From: Corynebacterium alimapuense
Lineage (GTDB): Bacteria; Actinomycetota; Actinomycetes; Mycobacteriales; Mycobacteriaceae
DNA length: 64,000 bases
Reading direction: 5' to 3'
Assembly: GCF_003716585.1 (NCBI RefSeq)
Contig: NZ_PTJO01000003.1
Span: forward strand, 434,001 to 498,000
Shown here: one piece after another, positions 19,933 through 30,366 of the stretch
How the letters are laid out: the number at the start of each line of letters is the position of its first letter
Numbering within the stretch: position 1 is the first letter of the stretch
Notes under the pieces: model-generated
The model's database searches: none
Told to the model about the DNA's origin: nothing
The model's input: the letters and a program-made list of their open reading frames with translations, nothing else
Made by a program: the position numbers and the translations under genes

Positions 19933-20703
19933 TCAGGACGCTGAGGTGTCCACTCGGGCCGCCAGCGGATCCTCACGTAAGGCCAGGAAAGCCCGATGTG
20001 CGGACTCCTGCTCAGCAACCTTCTTATTTGGCCCCTTACCTAGGCCAAGTTCCACTCCGTTGACGCTCACCACAGCAGAGAAGGTCGGGTCATGTTCCAG
20101 ACCAACCGACGTCGCCGAATAAACCGGCATGGGGTATTTCAGCTCAGCGGCACGCTCTTGAAGCGTGGTCTTCCAATCCCGATGCAGACTGGAGGCCGAG
20201 GCGTTCTCGATCTTTTCTGCAAACAAACGCAGGACCACATCGCGAGCAGTCTCGAAATCATGCTCGCGATAAATGGTGCCTAGCAACGCCTCAGTGGTAT
20301 CGGCCAGGATGGAGTCTTTGTCTCTTCCCCCAGTGACAACTTCGCCGTGGCCCAGCAGAATATGCTCGCCAAGATTAATCTCGCGCGCAATATCGGCCAA
20401 TCCGTAGCGGGAGACGATCGAGGCACGCATCTTCGAGATATCCGACTCCGGGCGAGAGGGATAGTACTCATAGAGCTTGGTGGCCACTGACAGACCAAGA
20501 ACTGCGTCGCCGAGGAACTCAAGGCGCTCGTTATTGGGCAGAGTGCCGTTCTCATTGGCAAAACTGCGATGGGTCAGAGCTAGCCGCAAGTTCTCATCTT
20601 TAAGCTCCACCCCCAGGCAATGGAGCAAAGGGGTGTGATCGACCGCCACGAAAGCCGCGTCGAGGGCTTCTTGGCCGGTGAGGCGATTGCGCCGGCGGGT
20701 CAT
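19933..20703 (-). CDS. rnc: Ribonuclease III
   Basis: RNase III cuts double-stranded RNA, including the rRNA precursor. The 256-residue protein has the signature NNERLEFLGDAVLGL at about 58-72, a second acidic cluster (DTTEALLGTIYRE), and a C-terminal double-strand-binding domain (DWKTTLQERAAELKYPMPVY to KVAEQESAHRAFLAL). It overlaps the DUF177 gene by four bases (ATGA) and is followed directly by mutM. The order matches mycobacteria. Confidence 0.96.
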   Translation of the reverse strand: MTRRRNRLTGQEALDAAFVAVDHTPLLHCLGVELKDENLRLALTHRSFANENGTLPNNERLEFLGDAVLGLSVATKLYEYYPSRPESDISKMRASIVSRYGLADIAREINLGEHILLGHGEVVTGGRDKDSILADTTEALLGTIYREHDFETARDVVLRLFAEKIENASASSLHRDWKTTLQERAAELKYPMPVYSATSVGLEHDPTFSAVVSVNGVELGLGKGPNKKVAEQESAHRAFLALREDPLAARVDTSAS

Positions 20704-21218
20704 AGGAATTTCTCCAGGTCTGCCCAGCGAGGATCGAGGAGTTTGCCCTCATCTTCACCAGATACGCCGTCCGGTGCCGGGGTATCCCCGTCATCACAGC
20801 CATTTCCACAGGTCGGGTTGAAGGGCAGGCTTAGTCCTGCCTCATTGATCACGGTCTGCAGGAGATCGAGTTCTTCATTAACAATCAATGGCACCTCCTC
20901 CGCGATCTCCTCGGCATCATCTGCGGCTTCGCCGGTGATGAAGTCCGCAGAGAAGGAAAATACCTGACTGACGTGCAGGTCTGCGGTTGGGTGCAAGCTG
21001 CGCAAGCAACGAACGCATTCACCGCTAAGGACGGCGTGCACATCGGCGTTGATGAGCACCCCACCACCAAGGGAAGTCAAGGTGGCCTCAACGGTCACCT
21101 CACCTCCCTCAGGGATGCCGATCATCTCGGGTCCGATACGGGTTGGGCTGGGGCCGGTCTGAGTGCGCTGATCGAAATCAGCGAGCCGGGCGGTGTGAAA
21201 CAGAAACGGTGAAGTCAT
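20700..21218 (-). CDS. DUF177 (YceD-family) protein
   Basis: The 172-residue protein has the DUF177 pattern: an N-terminal part, then GECVRCLRSL, an acidic middle (EEIAEEVPLIVNEELDLLQTVINEA), and the end SLPFNPTCGNGC-DPRWADLEKFL with paired cysteines. DUF177 proteins are linked to large-subunit rRNA and L32. In many genomes rpmF follows, but here it is absent and rnc follows with a 4-base overlap. The molecular role in actinobacteria is unproven. Confidence 0.88.
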   Translation of the reverse strand: MTSPFLFHTARLADFDQRTQTGPSPTRIGPEMIGIPEGGEVTVEATLTSLGGGVLINADVHAVLSGECVRCLRSLHPTADLHVSQVFSFSADFITGEAADDAEEIAEEVPLIVNEELDLLQTVINEAGLSLPFNPTCGNGCDDGDTPAPDGVSGEDEGKLLDPRWADLEKFL

Positions 21219-21230
21219 AGCGTACCGAGC

Positions 21231-21983
21231 CTACTCAGTCCTGCGGCGGCTGGTGTAGTCGGAGCCTGCAACACCGTAATCTCCACTGCTGGAACCCACT
21301 GCCCCGGCGCCACGACGAAGCGCGCTGCGGTCACGAGTAACTGACCGCAACACGCTGGAGAGAGTCTCTTCAAACTCTCCGAGCTTGGAGTCTACGAATT
21401 CATCACACTCATTACGCAGCCGGTTGGAATCGGTATGGGCAGTCTCGACAATGCGGCGAGCTTCTTCGCTTGATCGGCGAACCACCTCGGAGTCAGAGAC
21501 CAATCGCTGTTGTTCGCTCATCCCCTCATCCACGCTACGACGGTAGGATTCTTCGCCGTCCGAAATTAGGCGATCTGCCTCAGATTTAGCCCGATGAACG
21601 GTCTCATCTGCTTCACGGCGAGCAGAATCGACGAGGTGATCAGCATCATCTTGGGCCTGGTTCATAATCGCGGCAGCACGCTGCTGCGCATCAGCGATCA
21701 TGGCATCAGCATCGTCCTGGGAACGCGCGATGGTCTCTGCCGCTTGAGTTTCGGCATCGGAGACCATTCCGTGGGCTTGCTCTTCGGCGCCACGGAGAAT
21801 CTGCTCCTGCTTATCTAGTACGTCCTGGGCATCATCGATTTCGATCGGTAGAGCGTTGCGCAAGTCATCGAGCAACGCCATCGTGTCCTGGCGCGGGACC
21901 ATACAGTTCGATGTCATGGGCACGCCATAAGCATGCTCTACGGTCTGGTTGAGTTCATCAAGTGCCTCGAATACGCGATACAT
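21231..21983 (-). CDS. sepIVA: SepIVA-like coiled-coil division protein
   Basis: A 250-residue protein: MYRVFEALDELNQTVEHAYG, then PMTSNCMVPRQDTMALLDDL, then a coiled coil from about 60 to 215 rich in Ala, Asp, Glu and Arg, and a glycine/serine tail. The start and the position upstream of DUF177-rnc-mutM match mycobacterial SepIVA (Rv2927c), a DivIVA-like septation factor. The frame continues upstream to a TTG, giving a hydrophobic extension, but the family begins at MYRVFEALDEL, so ATG 21983 is chosen. No strong ribosome site is visible at either start. Confidence 0.8.
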   Translation of the reverse strand: MYRVFEALDELNQTVEHAYGVPMTSNCMVPRQDTMALLDDLRNALPIEIDDAQDVLDKQEQILRGAEEQAHGMVSDAETQAAETIARSQDDADAMIADAQQRAAAIMNQAQDDADHLVDSARREADETVHRAKSEADRLISDGEESYRRSVDEGMSEQQRLVSDSEVVRRSSEEARRIVETAHTDSNRLRNECDEFVDSKLGEFEETLSSVLRSVTRDRSALRRGAGAVGSSSGDYGVAGSDYTSRRRTE

Positions 21984-22074
21984 AAGTGCCAGGATACCGA
22001 CACTCACCGATGCAATGATGGTGATAATGCTCGGGTGTGTCATCAATTCGCCCGGCGCGACTAACTACCCCAGA

Positions 22075-22121
22075 CAAAAAGCTTCCTAAGATTCCGTCAA
22101 TCGCGGTATCTCAGGAAGCTT
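22075..22121 (-). terminator. gdhA terminator
   Basis: Nine-base arms AAGCTTCCT (22079-22087) and AGGAAGCTT (22113-22121) enclose a 25-base loop. On the minus strand TTTTT follows. It stands 22 bp after the gdhA stop codon. Confidence 0.75.
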
Positions 22122-22142
22122 CCTATTTATGACTCTCAGATA

Positions 22143-23486
<1,344 letters not shown>

Positions 23487-23528
23487 CTATATCCTTTCCT
23501 CCGGGGACTCCGGGTTGGTAGACGATTC

Positions 23529-23542
23529 CTATTTGAGGATAG
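23529..23542. promoter_or_regulatory. AmtR operator upstream of gdhA
   Basis: The stretch reads CTAT-TTGAGG-ATAG followed by TTTT, a perfect match to the AmtR core CTAT-N6-ATAG. It is 43-56 bases upstream of the gdhA ATG, in the gap shared with the divergent glycerate kinase gene, so AmtR could affect both. Confidence 0.75.
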
Positions 23543-23633
23543 TTTTCACGGGAGATGTCTTCCGCGCAAATTGCACCCCTGTTAGCTAAGTCACTTAACC
23601 TTCTCGTTGAACGCGCCCTCTATGCTCAATGGC

Positions 23634-24737
23634 ATGGTTTCAATCGTCATCGCTCCTGACTCTTTCAAAGGCACCGCAACCGCCGAAGAGGCCGCACTTT
23701 ATCTCGGAGAAGGGGTGCGCTCGATCATCCGTGATGCGGAGATAACCCTAGCTCCGATGGCCGATGGCGGTGAAGGCACCGCCGCCACCTTCGAAGGTGA
23801 AAAACTCACGCTGCAGACCACCGACGCTGCCGGTCGGTTGTCAGAAGCCAGCTATGTCTTCGACGCCGCAGAAAAAACCGCCTACATCGATATTGCCGCA
23901 GCTTCGGGGCTACCAGCAGTCGCCGATCGTCGAGTTCCGCTCACCGGAGATACTTACGGCACTGGGGTACTCATCGCTGATGCCCAAAGCCGTGGCGCCC
24001 AAAGAATCGTCCTCTGTTTGGGCGGATCCGCCACCATTGATGCTGGTACTGGTATTCTTACTGCTCTTGGCGCCATCACCTCTAATGCTGCAGGCTATGC
24101 ACTACGTCCAGGCGGTGGCGCATTGGGAGAGCTTGCCAGCATCGACACCGCGCAGCTCAACATTCCGGCCGCAGCAGTCGAATGGGTACTGCTCACTGAT
24201 GTCACCTCCCCGGTAGTCGGACCGGAGGGTGCCGCGACGGTATTCGGCCCCCAAAAGGGCGCCTCTGCCGAAGACATCGCGCTTCTCGACGCCGCCTTGC
24301 TCCACGTTTGTGACATCCTCGAGGTCGATCCCACTACCCCTGGTTATGGCGCTGCCGGGGCAGTACCAGTAGCCATCCATTGGCTCTCTCGCCTTTTGCA
24401 CGGCGATGACTCACATGTTCATGTGCTGCCAGGGGCGCCATTGGTAGCTAATGCGCTGCAACTAGATGAATTAATTCCCCGAGCCAACTTGGTCATCACC
24501 GGCGAAGGAGCCTTCGACCAGCAATCACTCACCGGCAAAGTGGTAGGCACTATCGCTGACTTAGTAGCCGACACAGCTGCCGTACTCGCCATCACCGCAG
24601 GACGGATTGATTCTGATCCCGGCGAGGGGGTAATAGCCATCGAGCTTGGCAAGTCTCAAGATGTGGCTACGCAACTTTATGACGCAGGCGTGCAGATTGC
24701 GACCGCCTACCTTCGGATCTCGACCGACCAAGGATAG
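23634..24737 (+). CDS. glxK: Glycerate kinase
   Basis: The enzyme phosphorylates D-glycerate using ATP. The 367-residue protein has the family start VSIVIAPDSFKGTATAEEAA, DGGEGTA, the ATP-site region LGGSATIDAGTG, GAAGAVP and ITGEGAFDQQSLTGK. Three starts are possible (23607 TTG, 23622 ATG, 23634 ATG). ATG 23634 gives the normal beginning but has no ribosome site. A TATGCT at 23621-23626 would place transcription start at or near it, so a leaderless mRNA is plausible. Its 3' end overlaps the next convergent gene by 31 bases. The symbol follows the glxK/garK type and the pathway is not certain. Confidence 0.88.
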   Translation: MVSIVIAPDSFKGTATAEEAALYLGEGVRSIIRDAEITLAPMADGGEGTAATFEGEKLTLQTTDAAGRLSEASYVFDAAEKTAYIDIAAASGLPAVADRRVPLTGDTYGTGVLIADAQSRGAQRIVLCLGGSATIDAGTGILTALGAITSNAAGYALRPGGGALGELASIDTAQLNIPAAAVEWVLLTDVTSPVVGPEGAATVFGPQKGASAEDIALLDAALLHVCDILEVDPTTPGYGAAGAVPVAIHWLSRLLHGDDSHVHVLPGAPLVANALQLDELIPRANLVITGEGAFDQQSLTGKVVGTIADLVADTAAVLAITAGRIDSDPGEGVIAIELGKSQDVATQLYDAGVQIATAYLRISTDQG

Positions 24738-25105
24738 GTTGCTGGCACTTCATGGACGGTCTCGTTTTCTAAGAGCACTGCATCCCGTGGGAGGTCTGCT
24801 TGCGGGGTCATAAATCTGGACAGTGCCATCGCGAGCTGGTTGACCGATCCAGTTACCCCTTCCACCTCAATGAGGTAGCGCACTACCGAAGAATCTTCGA
24901 GATCAGCATCATCGTGCTCATCTCGAAAAGACTGTCTGAGGGCGTCTTCTACTCCCTCAAGCAACGTCGGATGAGAGATGATCTGGACTTGACCATCAGT
25001 GATTTTATCGGCGGCAACCAGCTTGTCTACCGCCGAGCTGAAACGCTCACCAAGTTCCTCAGCAGCACCGGTAGAAATAAGGACATCAAATTGGATCACA
25101 GGCAT
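24707..25105 (-). CDS. Unknown acidic protein
   Basis: A 132-residue soluble protein with the start MPVIQFDVLISTGAAEELGERF, a charged middle (FRDEHDDADLEDSSVVRYLIEVEG), and the end VPATYPWSVEIRR. The sequence is acidic and has no signal or membrane segment. It overlaps the glycerate kinase gene by 31 bases tail to tail and starts only 29 bp from the divergent GalT-like gene. I do not recognise the family. Confidence 0.65.
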   Translation of the reverse strand: MPVIQFDVLISTGAAEELGERFSSAVDKLVAADKITDGQVQIISHPTLLEGVEDALRQSFRDEHDDADLEDSSVVRYLIEVEGVTGSVNQLAMALSRFMTPQADLPRDAVLLENETVHEVPATYPWSVEIRR

Positions 25106-25134
25106 GCGCCTAGACTAGCTAATACGCTAGAGCC

Positions 25135-26466
25135 ATGAGCATCCCCGTCAACGTCCACCGCGATCCAATGAAGATCATGGCCGACGGAACCATCAAACAG
25201 GTAAATCCTTTCTCTGGCACTGAGGTATGGACAGTACCCGGCCGTGGCAATCGCCCACTGACGAAACCTTCGGTAGACCCAACACCGCTGGGTGTGCATG
25301 ATTTCACCCATCGTTGCGCCTTTTGCGCCGCGACTCCGTTGGCCACTCCACCAGAAAAGGCCCGTATCGTCCGTGATGGAGAAAAAGGTTGGAAGATCCT
25401 TCGCAACCTACTGCCTAGTCAGCTCGACGAGACCCAAGCCGAGTTTCGGCGCGTGCCCAACCTCTTCGAGATCATTTCCTATGATTACTGGCGCTCCAAC
25501 TACGGATTCGAGATGGATCAGGAAACGACTGATCGCATGGAGCGCTACTTGGCCGATGACGCGGGCCGCGCGCATGTGTTGGAGATCATCCGGACTAGGC
25601 TCCGGGCCGCAGGACAGTCTGCTGATTTGCCAGAGGATGAGCTACTTGAGCAGATGGCGGGCGCATTCTTCGCTGGCGGCCACGATGTGATTATCGGGCG
25701 TCGACACTTCGCTGATGGAGCCACCCATGACAATCATTTAGCATCGTCCGGCGCCCTGACCCCAGATGAGCACTACGCTTTCATCGCGTTGACCATTGAC
25801 GCTATTGCTGATCTTTATCGAAGGAACCGCTACGCACCCTATGTGGCCACCTTCCAAAACTGGCGGGCTCCCGCTGGCGCTTCCTTCGATCACCTTCATA
25901 AACAGCTCGTGGCTATCGACGAACGCTCGGTGCAAGCTGAGCTAGAGATTGTCCAGCTGCGCAACAACACCAACATCTACAACGAATGGGGCGTTGATTA
26001 CGCCGGTTATCGCAACCTCATCATCGCGGAAAATGACTATGCAGTGGTCACCGCAGGCATTGGTCACCGATACCCCACGCTGACGATCTATTCGCGTTCA
26101 GCTACCCCTGAGCCTTGGCTGCAAACTCCTCAGGAGGTCCGCGGAATGAGCGATCTTTTGCATGCTTGCCACGCGGCCACCGGTCCGGATGTGCCCTGCA
26201 ATGAGGAATGGATGCATCAGCCAGTCGATCTAGACTTACCGATGCCGTGGCGGGTCAACATCAAATGGCGCGTTTCTACTCTCGCGGGATTTGAGGGAGG
26301 GACTAAAATTTATGTCAATACTCTCTCCCCCGACAACATCCGGGATCGAGTCGTCGAGGCGCTCTATCGGCTGCGTGATCAGGGGGAAATTGCCTCCGGA
26401 ATCCGCATCGCCACCGAGTGCAGTGCTAAAAGAAACTCCCTGCGATACAATCCGCTGCTTCAATGA
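25135..26466 (+). CDS. DUF4921 / GalT-like protein
   Basis: The 443-residue protein resembles galactose-1-phosphate uridylyltransferase: an N-terminal zinc-type pair CAFC (61-64), RNLLPSQLD, and an HIT-type motif FDHLHKQLVAI where GalT has HxHxQ. The family is often annotated DUF4921. The substrate is not known, and no galactose genes stand nearby. There is no ribosome site before the ATG. TAATAC about nine bases upstream suggests a leaderless transcript. The next gene follows 56 bp downstream. Confidence 0.75.
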   Translation: MSIPVNVHRDPMKIMADGTIKQVNPFSGTEVWTVPGRGNRPLTKPSVDPTPLGVHDFTHRCAFCAATPLATPPEKARIVRDGEKGWKILRNLLPSQLDETQAEFRRVPNLFEIISYDYWRSNYGFEMDQETTDRMERYLADDAGRAHVLEIIRTRLRAAGQSADLPEDELLEQMAGAFFAGGHDVIIGRRHFADGATHDNHLASSGALTPDEHYAFIALTIDAIADLYRRNRYAPYVATFQNWRAPAGASFDHLHKQLVAIDERSVQAELEIVQLRNNTNIYNEWGVDYAGYRNLIIAENDYAVVTAGIGHRYPTLTIYSRSATPEPWLQTPQEVRGMSDLLHACHAATGPDVPCNEEWMHQPVDLDLPMPWRVNIKWRVSTLAGFEGGTKIYVNTLSPDNIRDRVVEALYRLRDQGEIASGIRIATECSAKRNSLRYNPLLQ

Positions 26467-26522
26467 CGTGGTAAAACTTGTGGGAAACCTGAATCTTGCT
26501 TCCCGAGGAGTTGACCATCCCC

Positions 26523-27788
26523 ATGAGGGACATCGCCCGCCTGCTCAATGACCACCGAGTTGGCCTCGGCTGGCAACGTGCCTTCTACGAGGACCTTCAC
26601 CAACATCCAGAGCTATCTGGCCACGAGCAAGAAACTGCTAGGAAAATTCTGGACAAACTCGCTGAGTTCAACTGCGAGATCATCTCCCCCATAGGTGGGT
26701 TCGGGATCGTGGCAATATTCCGCAACGGCGAGGGGCCCACGGCTCTCTTCCGCGCGGACTTCGATGCACTGCCAGTTCAAGAAACCACCGGCGTAGATTT
26801 CGCATCCACGCGTCTCCGCCCAGGTACTGATGGCACGTTGGTTCCGGTGATGCATGCCTGCGGTCACGACATGCACACCACTTCCTTGCTCGGTGCCTGC
26901 GCGGTCATGGATGCCAATCGCGATTCTTGGAACGGTACATTTCTGGCGTTATTCCAGCCAGCGGAGGAAAACGCCACTGGAGCCAACGCCATGGTCTCCG
27001 ATAGCCTCGTGACCAGGGTCCCCCGCCCTGATGTCTGCTTCGGCCAGCACATCATGCCTGGACGCGCCGGGCAGGTTCAAACGCTCGCTGGCCCTCAGTT
27101 CGCTGCCTGTGACTCAATCCGAATCATCATCCCCGGTCGCAGTGCTCATGGTTCTATGCCTCATGCCTCCATTGACCCGACCTATACCGCTGCCATGGTG
27201 GTGGTTCGCCTGCAGGGCATTGTCGGTCGCGAAGTCGATCCCAATGACTTCGCAGTGGTTTCTGTGGGCACGTTGCGCGCTGGCTCAACCAACAACATCA
27301 TCCCCCATTCCGCTGAACTAGTGCTCAACTGCCGCTTCTATGACTCCACAGTCCAAGAGCAGGTTTATGACTCAATTAAGCGGATTGTTATCGCAGAGTG
27401 CCAAGCCTCTGGCATCGACCAAGAACCCACCTTTGATTTCTTCGGTCATGGAGAACTCATCGACAACGACACCAGTACCTACGCTGCCGTGCGGTCGAAC
27501 TTCGATTCCGTATTTGGTGAGAATTCCGTAGACGCACAACGCACCACGGTCTCCGAAGATTTTGCCAACATCCCTCGGGCCTTCGGCGTCCCATATTTGT
27601 ATTGGGTAGTTGGTTGTACCCCTCAGCATCAGTGGGACCGGGCAGTGGCTTCCGGACGAGTGCGAGAGGACGTGCCGGTCAACCATATGGGAACTTTCCT
27701 GCCAGAATTCGAACCAACAGTAGAAGCCAGCACCAAAGCGGCCCTAACTGCGGTTCTAACTTATCTCGGCTCGCAGAATGTGACCTAG
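26523..27788 (+). CDS. M20-family amidohydrolase
   Basis: A 421-residue metal-dependent hydrolase of the hippurate hydrolase / IAA-amide hydrolase type. It shows the metal-site segments HACGHDMHTTSLLGA and PAEENATGA, the dimerisation domain around GRSAHGSMPHASIDP, and the C-terminal NHMGTFLPEFEP. It should split an N-acyl amino acid or similar amide. ATG 26523 is preceded by GAGGAG at 12 bases. A TTG 27 bases upstream is less likely. It stands alone between a GalT-like gene and glycogen phosphorylase. Confidence 0.85.
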   Translation: MRDIARLLNDHRVGLGWQRAFYEDLHQHPELSGHEQETARKILDKLAEFNCEIISPIGGFGIVAIFRNGEGPTALFRADFDALPVQETTGVDFASTRLRPGTDGTLVPVMHACGHDMHTTSLLGACAVMDANRDSWNGTFLALFQPAEENATGANAMVSDSLVTRVPRPDVCFGQHIMPGRAGQVQTLAGPQFAACDSIRIIIPGRSAHGSMPHASIDPTYTAAMVVVRLQGIVGREVDPNDFAVVSVGTLRAGSTNNIIPHSAELVLNCRFYDSTVQEQVYDSIKRIVIAECQASGIDQEPTFDFFGHGELIDNDTSTYAAVRSNFDSVFGENSVDAQRTTVSEDFANIPRAFGVPYLYWVVGCTPQHQWDRAVASGRVREDVPVNHMGTFLPEFEPTVEASTKAALTAVLTYLGSQNVT

Positions 27789-27896
27789 CTCCCCTCATCA
27801 GGTACCTACAAGGTGCGCCTAACGCCGCTGACCCCGATATGATTGGCCCAGCGGCAACCCCGCATACTTCACCACGACGACCCAGGAGCGAACTAG

Positions 27897-30278
27897 ATGA
27901 CTGACCCTGTACCAGCCTTGAGCGCAACCGTTGGCGGCCATGTTCGGGCCGCCGCCGGAACATCGCCACAGAATGCCACCGAGCGAAAGTTCTGGTTTGG
28001 TCTCTCTCATAACGTCATGGAAAAGATCGCTGACAACTGGGAAGCCACTTCGAAGGCTTACGCGGGAGTCCGACAGCAGCACTATTTCTCCGCCGAGTTC
28101 CTCATGGGACGCGCGCTGCTCAACAACGTCACCAACCTCGACATGGTGGACGAAGCCTCCGCCGCCGTGGCTGAACTTGGCCATAATTTCACTGATGTTC
28201 TCGAAGAAGAGCATGACGCCGCGCTAGGCAACGGTGGCCTCGGCCGCTTGGCTGCCTGCTTCCTCGATTCCTGTGCCACTCAGGATCTTCCGGTCACTGG
28301 CTACGGCATCCTCTACCGCTATGGTCTGTTCAAGCAGACCTTCGAGGATGGCTTCCAGAATGAGCAGCCGGACGCGTGGAAAGAAGACGGCTACCCCTTC
28401 TGTATCCGCCGCGAGGATCAGCCCCGCATCGTCAACTTCGATGACATGATCGTCCGTGCGGTCCCCTATGACATGCCGATCACCGGCTACGGCACCAAAA
28501 ACGTGGGAACCCTGCGTCTGTGGAAGGCCGAGCCTCTCGAAGAGTTCGACTACGACGCTTTCAACTCCCAGCGTTTCACTGACGCCATCGTTGAGCGCGA
28601 GCGAGTCATGGACTTGTGCCGTGTGCTCTACCCGAATGACACCACCTATGATGGCAAGGTTCTGCGCGTTCGCCAGCAGTACTTTTTCGTCTCTGCTTCC
28701 CTCCAGGCAATGATCGAGAACTACCTCACCGAACACGGTGATGATCTCTCCGGTTTCTCCGACTTCAACAGCATCCAGCTCAACGACACCCACCCAGTCT
28801 TGGCTATCCCCGAGCTCATGCGCCTGCTGCTCGACGAGCACAAGCTCGGTTGGGAAGAAGCCTGGGATATCGTCACTAAGACTTTCGCCTACACCAACCA
28901 CACGGTCTTGGCTGAAGCTCTTGAACAGTGGAATACCTCAATTTTCCAGCAGCTGTTCGGGCGCGTCTACGAGATCATCGTGGAAATCGACCGCCGCTTC
29001 CGTCTGGACATGCAGGCCGAGGGCCTCAACGAAGGTCAGATCTCTTACCTGGCACCGGTGCAAAACGGCACCGTGCATATGGCTTGGATCGCCTGCTATG
29101 CCGCCTACTCCATCAACGGAGTCGCAGCCTTGCACACCGAGATCATCAAGGCGGATACCCTCAGCGACTGGTACGGCATTTGGCCGGAGAAGTTCAATAA
29201 CAAGACCAACGGTGTGACCCCACGGCGTTGGCTGAAGATGTGTAACCCTCGCCTGTCTGACCTGTTGACTCGTCTCTCGGGCTCTGATGCCTGGGTCACC
29301 GACATGGATGAGCTCAAGAAGCTGCGCCCCTTGACCAAGGACAAGGCGGTCATGGATGAGCTGATGGAGATCAAGTCCGCCAACAAGGCTGACTTCGCGG
29401 AGTGGATTTTCAACCACCAGGGATCAGAAATTGATCCGAACTCGATCTACGACGTGCAGATCAAGCGTCTGCACGAGTACAAGCGTCAGCTGATGAACGC
29501 CATCTACATCCTTGATCTGTACTACCGGATCAAGGAAGACGGCCTCACTGATGTCCCGCCGCGGACGTTCATCTTCGGTGCGAAGGCTGCCCCAGGTTAT
29601 TTCCGGGCCAAGGCCATCATCAAGCTGATCAACGAGATCGGCGAGCTGGTCAACAACGACCCCGAGGTCAACAGCATCTTGCGCGTGGTCTTCGTGGAGA
29701 ACTACAACGTCTCCCCAGCAGAGCAGATCATCCCCGCCGCCGATGTCTCCGAGCAGATTTCCACCGCCGGCAAGGAGGCCTCGGGCACCTCCAACATGAA
29801 GTTCATGATGAATGGTGCGCTGACGCTGGGCACTCTTGATGGTGCCAACGTCGAGATCGTCGATTCCGTTGGTGAGGAAAATGCCTACATCTTCGGTGCC
29901 AAGGTCGAAGAGCTGCCTGAGTTGCGTGCCAGCTACAACCCCCGCGAGGCCTATGAAACGGTCCCCGGGCTCAAGCGCGCACTCGACGCTCTAGTCAATG
30001 GACAGCTCAACGACAACCACACGGGCATGTTCCACAATCTCTTCTCCTCCCTATTGGACTCAGGTTCAGAGATTGCCGATGTCTACTACCTGCTGGGCGA
30101 TTTCGCGGACTTCCGCGAGACCAGAGACCGGATGGCCACCGAGTACTACGCTGACCCCCAGCACTGGGCACGGATGTGCTGGATCAACATCTGCGAGTCG
30201 GGACGCTTCTCCTCCGACCGTACGATCAACGACTACGCCACTGAGGTGTGGAAGATCGATCCCACGCCGATCGCTTAG
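27897..30278 (+). CDS. glgP: Glycogen/maltodextrin phosphorylase
   Basis: The enzyme releases glucose-1-phosphate from alpha-1,4-glucans. The 793-residue protein has the family blocks FSAEFLMGRALLNNV, ALGNGGLGRLAACFLDS, and the pyridoxal phosphate motif EASGTSNMKFMMNGALTLG with the Schiff-base lysine, followed by GTLDGANVEI. The ATG has AGGAG ten bases upstream. It works with GlgX at 47104 on glycogen. A strong shared terminator separates it from the convergent pyk gene. Confidence 0.96.
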   Translation: MTDPVPALSATVGGHVRAAAGTSPQNATERKFWFGLSHNVMEKIADNWEATSKAYAGVRQQHYFSAEFLMGRALLNNVTNLDMVDEASAAVAELGHNFTDVLEEEHDAALGNGGLGRLAACFLDSCATQDLPVTGYGILYRYGLFKQTFEDGFQNEQPDAWKEDGYPFCIRREDQPRIVNFDDMIVRAVPYDMPITGYGTKNVGTLRLWKAEPLEEFDYDAFNSQRFTDAIVERERVMDLCRVLYPNDTTYDGKVLRVRQQYFFVSASLQAMIENYLTEHGDDLSGFSDFNSIQLNDTHPVLAIPELMRLLLDEHKLGWEEAWDIVTKTFAYTNHTVLAEALEQWNTSIFQQLFGRVYEIIVEIDRRFRLDMQAEGLNEGQISYLAPVQNGTVHMAWIACYAAYSINGVAALHTEIIKADTLSDWYGIWPEKFNNKTNGVTPRRWLKMCNPRLSDLLTRLSGSDAWVTDMDELKKLRPLTKDKAVMDELMEIKSANKADFAEWIFNHQGSEIDPNSIYDVQIKRLHEYKRQLMNAIYILDLYYRIKEDGLTDVPPRTFIFGAKAAPGYFRAKAIIKLINEIGELVNNDPEVNSILRVVFVENYNVSPAEQIIPAADVSEQISTAGKEASGTSNMKFMMNGALTLGTLDGANVEIVDSVGEENAYIFGAKVEELPELRASYNPREAYETVPGLKRALDALVNGQLNDNHTGMFHNLFSSLLDSGSEIADVYYLLGDFADFRETRDRMATEYYADPQHWARMCWINICESGRFSSDRTINDYATEVWKIDPTPIA

Positions 30279-30286
30279 TCCTAGCT

Positions 30287-30340
30287 AAAGCCTAAGGGCG
30301 GTGGCCCCCTCATCAGAGGGGGCCACCGCCCTTAGGCTTT
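30287..30340. terminator. Bidirectional terminator between glgP and pyk
   Basis: Perfect 22-base arms (30289-30310 and 30317-30338) with a 6-base loop lie between the two convergent genes. Both sides have a short T-run (TTT). This is one of the strongest hairpins in the window. Confidence 0.9.
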
Positions 30341-30366
30341 CTCAAGCGGGAGTAAGGAAGGTTCTG

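Noticed and set aside
21984..22046. N-terminal membrane anchor on the SepIVA-like protein
   Set aside because: The extra residues begin at a TTG without a ribosome site. The family begins at MYRVFEALDEL, so the anchor is probably not translated.
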